Notes under the pieces: generated by a model
Seen by the model: the letters and a program-made list of their open reading frames with translations, nothing else
Database searches by the model: none
Told to the model about the DNA's origin: nothing
Assembly: GCA_964416925.1 (NCBI GenBank)
Contig: CAYQFQ010000033.1
Coordinates: 1 to 7,234, forward strand
Direction: 5' to 3'
From: CAYQFQ01 sp964416925
GTDB taxonomy: Bacteria > Patescibacteriota > Minisyncoccia > Phycocordibacterales > GWA1-40-21
Length of the DNA: 7,234 nucleotides
Program-made: the position numbers and the translations under genes
Shown here: positions 1 through 5,055 of the stretch, piece after piece
Layout: every line of letters begins with the position of its first letter
How positions within the stretch are numbered: the first letter of the stretch is position 1

Positions 1-163
1 GATTAGCTTCTTTGATGAACTCATCAAAGGTGCTGGAGAGAACGACGAAACCTGGTGGAACTGGTATTCCTGCCTGTGTCATTTCACCTAGTGATGCTCC
101 TTTTCCTCCTGCTATATCCGCGTTAGATTTGTTTAACTGTTTGAAATTTAGGGTTAGATTCAT
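1..163 (-). CDS. Phosphoenolpyruvate synthase / pyruvate phosphate dikinase, N-terminal fragment (partial)
   Basis: Only the first 54 codons are visible; the gene continues beyond the left edge. Residues 19-42 carry the glycine- and lysine-rich opening of the PPDK_N ATP-grasp domain (GGKGASLGEM, then GIPVPPGFVV). This fits the ATP-binding start of PEP synthase and pyruvate phosphate dikinase, which interconvert pyruvate and phosphoenolpyruvate through a phosphohistidine intermediate in the cytosol. The N-terminus alone cannot separate PpsA from PpdK. ATG at 163 is chosen because the family motif follows at the usual distance and no in-frame upstream start is better. No Shine-Dalgarno site precedes it; instead a TACAAT box lies 7 nt upstream, suggesting a leaderless message. 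It is divergent from the small membrane protein at 342. Confidence 0.82.
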   Translation of the reverse strand, partial: MNLTLNFKQLNKSNADIAGGKGASLGEMTQAGIPVPPGFVVLSSTFDEFIKEAN

Positions 164-170
164 AGGGGAA

Positions 171-199
171 ATTGTAGCAGAAAAGTTATTATTTTAAAA
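171..199 (-). promoter_or_regulatory. Candidate promoter of the PEP synthase-like gene
   Basis: On the minus strand TACAAT (176-171) is a five-of-six match to the -10 consensus and ends 7 nt before the ATG at 163. The position 17 bp further upstream (199-194) reads TTTTAA, a poor -35. Transcription would begin at or next to the start codon, which would explain the missing ribosome binding site. This is inferred from spacing only. Confidence 0.35.
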
Positions 200-244
200 G
201 GTTAAAACAAAAAAGTGATGAGCTATTCAAAATGACTTTACATA

Positions 245-272
245 TTTACAAAAACAATTTTATGATTATAAT
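245..272 (+). promoter_or_regulatory. Sigma-70-type promoter for the small membrane protein
   Basis: TTTACA (245-250, five of six matches to the -35 consensus) and a perfect TATAAT (267-272) are separated by 16 bp. Transcription would start near 279, giving a leader of about 63 nt before the ATG at 342. This is the best promoter match I found in the window. Confidence 0.6.
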
Positions 273-329
273 ACAAAATGAAGGTACAAAATATTAACAA
301 AACAAGTTCTTTCGAAACCAAGTAAATAT

Positions 330-337
330 GGGGAGGG
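330..337 (+). promoter_or_regulatory. Strong Shine-Dalgarno site deciding the start at 342
   Basis: GGGGAGGG lies 4 nt upstream of the ATG at 342, a strong anti-16S match at a workable distance. It is the only convincing ribosome binding site in the window, and it fixes the start of the 57-residue reading frame. Confidence 0.7.
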
Positions 338-341
338 AAAA

Positions 342-515
342 ATGACGGGAAATATGAATACGCGCAAGACAACCAAGTCAACCGTTAGGGAGATCGTGGG
401 TATCGTGGTCTTGTTCATTGTCATCGCCGCATCCACGCTTTTCTTCATCAACTTCGGGGAAAAACTCGAGAGAATGAGAGATACGGGGAAAATCCCTACC
501 GCTCTGAAAAAATAG
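342..515 (+). CDS. Small single-pass membrane protein (57 aa), function unknown
   Basis: I do not recognise the family. Residues 1-17 are polar and basic (several Lys and Arg). Residues 18-38 are almost wholly hydrophobic (Ile, Val, Leu, Phe, Ala), enough for one membrane span. Residues 39-57 are charged and end in two lysines. The positive-inside rule suggests a cytoplasmic N-terminus. Real coding is supported by the promoter at 245-272, the ribosome binding site at 330-337 and the terminator just downstream at 551-582, which make a complete single-gene unit. By my count 37 of its 57 codons end in G or C, unlike the A/T-ending neighbours. That fits either selection for high expression or transfer from elsewhere. 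An opposite-strand frame across 266-451 is taken to be its shadow. Confidence 0.72.
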   Translation: MTGNMNTRKTTKSTVREIVGIVVLFIVIAASTLFFINFGEKLERMRDTGKIPTALKK

Positions 516-550
516 AGTCAGACGGAAAATACTGAACGAAACCGAAAATA

Positions 551-582
551 AAAATGCGCAGCCAGTGATGGTTGCGCATTTT
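551..582. terminator. Bidirectional intrinsic terminator
   Basis: The arms 551-563 and 570-582 form a 13-bp stem (one G-U pair) around a 6-nt loop, with a GC-rich centre (TGCGCA) and A/T ends. On the minus strand the stem is followed by a T-rich tail; on the plus strand it ends in T residues. It serves the small membrane protein ending at 515 and the minus-strand gene ending at 583, whose stop codon abuts the stem. Confidence 0.8.
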
Positions 583-813
583 CTACATCATCATCTTTTT
601 TAATTCTTCCTGATTTTCTCTCATCACTTCCATCGTTGCAGCCATTTGGTCTTTTCCCTCTTTCATTTTTTGATCTACTTTCTTTGCAATATTTTCAAAG
701 AATTGAGGATTCTTTTCTATTGCTGCAATAACTTTTTCTTGTTGCTCTTTTGGCACATCTTTCAGCTGTGACTTAAGCATTTGTCTTAACATCAAATTTT
801 TAAAAAATCCCAT
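583..813 (-). CDS. Conserved-looking small helical protein (76 aa), function unknown
   Basis: The protein is short, highly charged and rich in Met, Lys, Glu and Gln, with no membrane span or signal peptide. It should be almost entirely alpha-helical: an amphipathic N-terminal helix (residues 1-18), a Pro break at about 21, a second helix, and a long C-terminal helix from about 38 to the terminal three methionines that could form a coiled coil. I recognise no enzymatic motif. It is probably cytosolic, perhaps oligomeric or a binding partner of something larger. ATG at 813 is the first available start, preceded by a plausible promoter (839-867) but no Shine-Dalgarno site. A terminator follows the stop directly, and 94 nt separate it from the permease upstream, so it may be transcribed alone. 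Confidence 0.7.
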   Translation of the reverse strand: MGFFKNLMLRQMLKSQLKDVPKEQQEKVIAAIEKNPQFFENIAKKVDQKMKEGKDQMAATMEVMRENQEELKKMMM

Positions 814-838
814 CGTTTTATATTTTTATTTTAGTAAT

Positions 839-867
839 ATAATAAATTTAGCAGAAAATTATCACAA
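839..867 (-). promoter_or_regulatory. Candidate promoter for the 76-aa protein
   Basis: On the minus strand TTGTGA (867-862) and TATTAT (844-839) are separated by 17 bp, four and five matches to the -35 and -10 consensus. Transcription would begin near 832, leaving a leader of roughly 19 nt. The region is very AT-rich, so a chance match is possible. Confidence 0.4.
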
Positions 868-907
868 CATCAACATAACTGCAACACAGCTTCTTTTTCT
901 CCGTCCC

Positions 908-2140
908 CTACTCATACCTTAGCGCTTCCATTGGACTTCTCTTTGACGCTTGATTTGCTGGATAAATTCCAAACACCAAACCAACAAGTCCAGAGACAAC
1001 TAAACCGAGGACTGCAGCTCCATAAGGGAAAGTAAACTGCCAATCTAACCCACCAAATTTTGTAATGAGGATTGAAACTATCATAGACAATGCCGAACCG
1101 AGTATAATACCAATGATTCCACCAAGCGATGTAAGAATAATAGCTTCGAGTAAGAACTGTGTAAGTATTTCTGTATTTGTTGCACCGAGAGCTTTTCTCA
1201 AACCAATTTCTTTTGTCCTCTCAGTAACAGAAACAAGCATAATATTCATAATACCGATTCCACCAACAACAAGAGATATCGCAGCCACAGCAGCGAGAAA
1301 TGCTGTTAACGCAGTGGTAATTGTACCAAGCGTCTTTGCTATATCTGCAGAAGTTGTGACTGAAAAATCATCTTTACTAGGGTCAGTGATATTATGAGAA
1401 TTCCTAAGTGTAATAGTTATGTCTTGTACTGTTGATCTAAGATTAGCTTCAGAATTCGCATCTACCACAATTCTACTATAAAACTTTGTTCCAGTGATAT
1501 ATTGCTGTGTAGTGGTATATGGCATGAAAACAACCTCATCAAAATTTGATGAGACACCCTTTTCCGGCAAAACACCAACCACTTTAAAAGTAGTATTCTT
1601 GATCCTAATTTTTTGTCCGATTGCTTCATCATTTTCAAAAAGACGTTGTTTAACTTTATAACCAATTACCACGACTGCTGAACGGCTTAGTACATCATCA
1701 CTATTAAAAAAATAACCTTTATCTGGAATAATACTATATATATTAGGCACGGCTTCACTTGAACCAAAAACAGCTACCTGAAAGACATTACTACCGTAAA
1801 CCGCCTTACCAGCACCAACAACCATTGGCATTACATATTTTGAATTTGGAACGTTTGCCTTACTCTTAATTAAATTAAGATCTTTTTCTTTTAAAGAATC
1901 ATTCATGGTAGAGGCGGCGGTAGAAGGGCCGAAAGAAATCTTCCCAGGTATAACGACAATAGTTGTAGCACCCAAACCCTTTACTTGATCAAGTATGAGG
2001 TTTTGTGCTCCTTGGCCAAGTGACATTACCAATATAATAGAAGTAACACCAATAACAATTCCCACAATAGTCAGAGCGGAACGTGACTTGTGTGTTTTTA
2101 ATCCTGTTATTGCTGTTTTTAAACTATATTTAAACTTCAT
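908..2140 (-). CDS. MacB-like ABC transporter permease (FtsX fold)
   Basis: This 410-residue protein has the MacB/YknZ/LolC layout. A cytoplasmic start and first membrane helix (about 21-43) are followed by a large extracytoplasmic MacB_PCD-type domain (about 45-270). Three C-terminal helices follow (about 278-305, 330-358, 372-395). The conserved cytoplasmic segment after helix 2 (TERTKEIGLRKALGA, 306-320) and the C-terminal PANQASKRSPMEALR are family hallmarks that contact the ATPase. Such permeases do not pump through a channel; they transmit ATP-driven movement to the outer-face domain and adaptor. The gene starts 7 nt after the ATPase stop and is the last of the three-gene operon. No clear terminator follows it. 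Confidence 0.93.
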   Translation of the reverse strand: MKFKYSLKTAITGLKTHKSRSALTIVGIVIGVTSIILVMSLGQGAQNLILDQVKGLGATTIVVIPGKISFGPSTAASTMNDSLKEKDLNLIKSKANVPNSKYVMPMVVGAGKAVYGSNVFQVAVFGSSEAVPNIYSIIPDKGYFFNSDDVLSRSAVVVIGYKVKQRLFENDEAIGQKIRIKNTTFKVVGVLPEKGVSSNFDEVVFMPYTTTQQYITGTKFYSRIVVDANSEANLRSTVQDITITLRNSHNITDPSKDDFSVTTSADIAKTLGTITTALTAFLAAVAAISLVVGGIGIMNIMLVSVTERTKEIGLRKALGATNTEILTQFLLEAIILTSLGGIIGIILGSALSMIVSILITKFGGLDWQFTFPYGAAVLGLVVSGLVGLVFGIYPANQASKRSPMEALRYE

Positions 2141-2147
2141 AGATTTT

Positions 2148-2870
2148 CTATTTATTAAACATTTCTACATCTACTCTTCTATTCACCACCTTTGTATCAC
2201 TCTCTATTTGACCATCACTAAGTCTAATTATTCTTTCAGCGTATTCAGCCGTGTATGTTTCGTGGGTAATGAGTATTACAGTGTGTCCCATTTCTTTGTT
2301 TAATTTCTGAATTATTTCAATAACAGCCTTACCAGACTTAGAGTCTAAATTACCAGTTGGTTCATCCGCAAATATAACTTCAGGATTTGTTACTAAAGCT
2401 CTTGCAATAGCAACTCTTTGTTTTTCTCCACCGGAAAGTCTTGTCGCTTCCTGATTAATCCTATGTTCAAGACCAACGGCAACAACAGCTTTCACCGCTA
2501 AATCATTCCACTTCTCTTCTGGAATATCAGAGTATAAAAGAGGAAGCTTAATATTTTCTAAAACCGAAGCTCTTGGCAAGAGATTGAATGCTTGAAAAAT
2601 AAAACCCATTTTTTCATTTCTTAATTTGGCAATTTCTTGTTGGTTGTAATTATTTATATCTTTATCATCTAAAAAATATGAACCATCTGTATGATCATCT
2701 AAAAGTCCAAGTATTTGAAGTAATGTGGATTTACCAGAACCGGATGCTCCCATAATTGCAACGAACTCACCTTTTTTAATTTCAATAGAAACACCCCTCA
2801 AAGCCTCTGTTTTAGCTCCTTCGTTATCGTAAACTTTCCAAAGATTTTTTGTTTCAATAATAATGGACAC
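2148..2870 (-). CDS. MacB/LolD-type ABC transporter ATP-binding protein
   Basis: All ABC ATPase motifs are intact (numbering from GTG at 2870, 240 aa): Walker A GASGSGKST (41-49), Q-loop Gln 93, signature LSGGEKQR (145-152), Walker B with catalytic Glu in VIFADEPTG (165-173), D-loop, and switch His 213 in ITHE. Family length and sequence are those of the LolD/MacB/YknY group that powers FtsX-fold permeases. An alternative TTG start at 2903 adds 11 residues and overlaps the adaptor gene by 20 nt. Its apparent ribosome site is simply the codons for the adaptor's Lys-Glu-Gly-Glu, so I prefer GTG at 2870, where the protein begins like its relatives. Neither start is proven. It would dimerise under the permease at 908-2140. 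Confidence 0.93.
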   Translation of the reverse strand: MSIIIETKNLWKVYDNEGAKTEALRGVSIEIKKGEFVAIMGASGSGKSTLLQILGLLDDHTDGSYFLDDKDINNYNQQEIAKLRNEKMGFIFQAFNLLPRASVLENIKLPLLYSDIPEEKWNDLAVKAVVAVGLEHRINQEATRLSGGEKQRVAIARALVTNPEVIFADEPTGNLDSKSGKAVIEIIQKLNKEMGHTVILITHETYTAEYAERIIRLSDGQIESDTKVVNRRVDVEMFNK

Positions 2871-2883
2871 TTTTTGGTACTGA

Positions 2884-4467
2884 TTATATATTTGGTGAAG
2901 CAACGATTGTCTCCCCTTCTTTAAGGCCAGAGAGAACCTCTAAATAACCATCAAAACTTCTCAAGCCTGTTTTTATTTCAGTTTTAATTATTTTGTTTGT
3001 GTCATTAGAATTAGTTACAACATCAACATATCTTTTTGCATCTTCAGAATATGTTGCTCGCACAGGGACAGTAAGAACGTCAGTCTTTTCCTTTGTTAAT
3101 ATGTCAATATTAGCAGTCATTCCAGACCTAATTCTTTCATCTTGATTGGCAAAAGTTAAAGTGACTTTATAGGTTGGTACACCGTCAATAATAGTTTCTG
3201 CTGGATCAATTTTTATAACAGAAGTCTGAAAGAAAGTATCTGAACCATATGCATCTAATGTTGTAGTAGCAATATTACCTATTTTAATTTTGGCAATATC
3301 CGCCTCTGGAACAAAAGATTCTACATCAAATTTACCTAAGGCAATAACAGAAATGGAAGGCACCCCTATCTGTGCGGCTTCCCCGTTTTTGACATCAACT
3401 CTCGTTACCACTCCATCTATCGGAGCTCTTATTATGGATTTTTCAAGTTGGGCGTTAGCATTATTTAAACTGGCTTTTGCTTGTTCCACAGTTGCTTCTT
3501 GCACAGACACCTGTTCACCCGTAGCGCCAGACTTTGTTATTGCGAGTTGATTTTCAGAAATACGCAAAGCATACAAAGATGAAGAATACTGCCCGACAAC
3601 ACTTGAAAGGCTACTTATTGCCAAATCAACACTTCCCCTTGCCGTAGAGACGTTATTTTTCCACAAATCTATCGTTGATTGAGTAATACTAGAATCAGGA
3701 GTTAAATTATTTATAGCCAGAGCGACTTTCTCTAAATATCCCTGAATAACACTTAAATTATTTTTTGCAATAACACTTAATGAGGTTAAGTCAGAATCAC
3801 TGTTTAGACTCATCAAAGAAGCAGCACAAGTATTTAAACTGTTCTCTATTTTGGGTCTCAAATCAACAATATCATTCGCCAACTGAAAATCAGTATTAAA
3901 TTTTAGTTGAACTGTCTGACTTCTTGGGTTAGAAAGTATTATATCCGTCTTATTCCTGATTGAATCATCAGCTTTGGTATATGAATCATTCATAGAGTTA
4001 ACAAGAGTATTTTTTAGCTCTGTTAAATCAGCTTGTGATTTTTGTACTCTAACTTCATCCAAAGCAATCTGTTCTGGGGTAGATCCTTTGTTTAAAGCAC
4101 TCAAATTTGCCTCCGCAATTTTAACGGCAGCCTTAGCTTGTTCAACTGAAGCCTGAAGATCACCATTTGACACGGAAACCAAATATTGACCGCGATATAC
4201 TTTATCACCTACTGAAACAGACAAGTTTGTCACGCGTCCAGACTTTTCAAAAGTTAGATCAACATTTGAAATTGGTTCAACCTTACCAGTAACACTCACC
4301 ATTTCGGTTAAATTTCTCTTTGACACAGTAAACGATTCAACTATAGGTGTACTGGATCCTTTCACAAAAACAAAATATATGACAAAAAAAACTACTATTA
4401 CAATTAATATTGACCACCACTTATTATTTAATATAAATCCTTTGGTTTTATTATATATGATATTCAT
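2884..4467 (-). CDS. Membrane-fusion (HlyD/MacA-type) efflux adaptor
   Basis: The 527-residue protein is anchored by one N-terminal helix (about 18-35). The first half of a biotinyl-lipoyl-like domain (about 58-100, with VGDKVYRGQ) is followed by a long helical hairpin (about 103-335) and the second lipoyl half (345-363, RAPIDGVVTRV). A beta-barrel (about 381-455) and a membrane-proximal domain follow, ending in the GLKEGETIVAS signature. The hairpin is much longer than in typical MacA (about 370-aa proteins) because of a Ser/Asn-rich helical insertion around residues 150-300. It is first in the operon; its stop lies 13 nt before the preferred ATPase start. It would link the permease to the cell surface. 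In a cell without a classical outer membrane it may act as in YknX rather than reaching a TolC channel. Confidence 0.92.
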   Translation of the reverse strand: MNIIYNKTKGFILNNKWWSILIVIVVFFVIYFVFVKGSSTPIVESFTVSKRNLTEMVSVTGKVEPISNVDLTFEKSGRVTNLSVSVGDKVYRGQYLVSVSNGDLQASVEQAKAAVKIAEANLSALNKGSTPEQIALDEVRVQKSQADLTELKNTLVNSMNDSYTKADDSIRNKTDIILSNPRSQTVQLKFNTDFQLANDIVDLRPKIENSLNTCAASLMSLNSDSDLTSLSVIAKNNLSVIQGYLEKVALAINNLTPDSSITQSTIDLWKNNVSTARGSVDLAISSLSSVVGQYSSSLYALRISENQLAITKSGATGEQVSVQEATVEQAKASLNNANAQLEKSIIRAPIDGVVTRVDVKNGEAAQIGVPSISVIALGKFDVESFVPEADIAKIKIGNIATTTLDAYGSDTFFQTSVIKIDPAETIIDGVPTYKVTLTFANQDERIRSGMTANIDILTKEKTDVLTVPVRATYSEDAKRYVDVVTNSNDTNKIIKTEIKTGLRSFDGYLEVLSGLKEGETIVASPNI

Positions 4468-4474
4468 TGCTTTT

Positions 4475-4480
4475 ATTCTA
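4475..4480 (-). promoter_or_regulatory. Candidate -10 box of the efflux operon
   Basis: TAGAAT on the minus strand (one mismatch to TATAAT) lies 7 nt before the ATG at 4467, the same geometry as at the PEP synthase-like gene. The -35 position 17 bp upstream is weak (TTATAA). It implies a leaderless or nearly leaderless operon message. Confidence 0.33.
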
Positions 4481-4572
4481 ACATAAATATTCGTTTTTTA
4501 TAATCACAAAGAAATAACCAGAAACCCTATCATAATACAAAAAATATATTACAATTACATTAATATCAAAAG

Positions 4573-4601
4573 TTTTTTTGTATCGTCATTTATGGTATAA
4601 A
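4573..4601 (+). promoter_or_regulatory. Possible promoter of the tRNA island
   Basis: TATAAA (4596-4601) lies 17 bp after a T-run (4573-4578) that could act as a poor -35, placing a start site about 20 nt before the tRNA at 4627. The whole interval 4482-4626 is very AT-rich and holds no gene I can see, so this is a weak call. Confidence 0.25.
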
Positions 4602-4664
4602 TTTGTAATATAACAAGAAAATATATGCACCCTTAGCTCAGCTGGTTAGAGCGCACGATTTTTA

Positions 4665-4782
4665 CCCTGTTAAATTTAAAAACAAAATATTATGCGTCTT
4701 TAGCTCAGTTGGTTAGAGCGCACGATTCACATTCGTGAGGTCACAGGTTCGAATCCTGTAAGACGCACAATATTTAACAGGG
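4665..4782. repeat. 11-bp inverted repeat bounding the segment inserted in the outer tRNA
   Basis: CCCTGTTAAAT (4665-4675) is the exact reverse complement of ATTTAACAGGG (4772-4782). The left arm begins exactly where the outer tRNA's position 37 ends. The right arm is followed by a partial second copy of its end (CAGG, 4783-4786). In the transcript the arms would close a stem stacked below the anticodon arm, with the nested tRNA as its loop. Confidence 0.85.
4694..4767 (+). tRNA. tRNA-Val (anticodon CAC), nested inside the other tRNA
   Basis: A complete 74-nt cloverleaf: acceptor GCGTCTT/AAGACGC, D-arm GCTC/GAGC with a 9-nt loop, anticodon arm CACGA/TCGTG with loop TTCACAT (anticodon CAC, reading GUG valine codons), 5-nt variable loop, T-arm ACAGG/CCTGT with loop TTCGAAT, and discriminator A73 as expected for tRNA-Val. 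CCA is not encoded (CAA follows), so it must be added after transcription. It shares 18 contiguous bases of D- and anticodon-arm (4710-4727) with the outer tRNA (4643-4660), plus the 3' anticodon strand and variable loop. The two genes are therefore close paralogues. Confidence 0.93.
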
Positions 4783-4818
4783 CAGGTTCGTGAGGTCACA
4801 AGTTCGAATCTTGTAGGG

Positions 4819-4976
4819 TGCACAGGCGTTAAGAAAAAGTGTTTGGTAGCACTATTTTAGCCTGTGCAAAGCGGAACGATGTTTGTTCAGTAGAACAAAC
4901 CGCGAGCTATGGTCAAGAAATTTCCGAGTGACGACGAGGAGATATTCCTGACCACACTGTTAAAATTTAATTTTTT
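4819..4976 (+). ncRNA. Candidate structured RNA downstream of the tRNAs, family not recognised
   Basis: The segment looks GC-richer than its flanks and folds into three successive stem-loops. Stem A pairs TGCACAGGC (4819-4827) with GCCTGTGCA (4860-4868) and encloses an inner AGTG/CACT hairpin. Stem B pairs 4881-4888 with 4893-4900 (GTTTGTTC/GAACAAAC, loop AGTA) and is extended across a one-sided bulge by GCG/CGC (4871-4873 with 4901-4903). Stem C pairs TGGTCA (4910-4915) with TGACCA (4949-4954), with further imperfect pairing inside. An AT-rich stretch and a run of six T (4971-4976) could mark the 3' end. I see no reading frame in it, and it does not match tmRNA, RNase P, 6S or SRP RNA motifs that I know. 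Stem A uses the last bases of the outer tRNA, so the two structures would compete. It may be a separate small RNA, a tRNA trailer, or decayed sequence. Confidence 0.45.
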
Positions 4977-4977
4977 C

Positions 4978-5006
4978 TTGACGAAACAAAAAATAATATA
5001 TTCAAT
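4978..5006 (+). promoter_or_regulatory. Candidate promoter for the glycosylase-like gene
   Basis: TTGACG (4978-4983, five of six matches to -35) and TTCAAT (5001-5006, four of six to -10) are 17 bp apart. Transcription would begin near 5013, about 43 nt before the ATG at 5056. No Shine-Dalgarno sequence lies at a normal distance from that ATG. Confidence 0.4.
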
Positions 5007-5055
5007 ATGAGTTATTATAGATCATAAAATTCATTAGTCTAATTATTTAACTGGG

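Larger units (their letters stand above)
4627..4822 (+). tRNA. Interrupted tRNA, best read as tRNA-Lys(UUU), with a 122-nt insert at position 37/38
   Basis: The two ends form one tRNA. Acceptor arms GCACCCT (4627-4633) and AGGGTGC (4815-4821) pair perfectly; the D-arm is 4636-4652; the anticodon stem pairs CACGA (4654-4658) with TCGTG (4788-4792); the variable loop is 4793-4797; the T-arm ACAAG/CTTGT is 4798-4814; the discriminator is A4822. CCA is not encoded. Between the anticodon-stem halves lie 129 nt instead of 7. Aligned to the nested paralogue, identity stops at position 33 and resumes at position 38. Removing 4665-4786 leaves the loop TTTTTAT: anticodon UUU, A37 and U38. Cuts one base to either side also give UUU. 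Removal from position 34 onward would give CAG, but a tRNA-Leu should have a long variable arm, which is absent. Whether it matures or is a pseudogene is unknown. Confidence 0.75.

Noticed and set aside
266..451. Minus-strand frame of 61 codons
   Set aside because: It overlaps the plus-strand 57-aa gene, which has promoter, ribosome site and terminator. The minus frame has no such signals, and its hydrophobic stretches follow from the opposite strand.
1065..1397. Plus-strand frame of 110 codons
   Set aside because: It lies wholly inside the permease gene, opposite its conserved C-terminal FtsX-fold domain, and has no ribosome site.
4665..4786. A group I intron in the outer tRNA
   Set aside because: Only 48 nt remain once the nested tRNA is set aside, too short for the P3-P9 core, and the conserved R and S motifs are absent.
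4659..4787. A canonical archaeal bulge-helix-bulge splice motif at the tRNA insert junctions
   Set aside because: The required register (3-nt bulge, 4-bp helix, 3-nt bulge) is not met. The four central pairs would be T-A, T-C, T-G, T-G, and the 11-bp stem pairs one base out of the needed position. A relaxed motif cannot be excluded.
4627..4822. Outer tRNA read as tRNA-Leu(CAG), using the CAGG before the 3' exon
   Set aside because: The variable loop is only 5 nt, whereas bacterial tRNA-Leu has a long variable arm.
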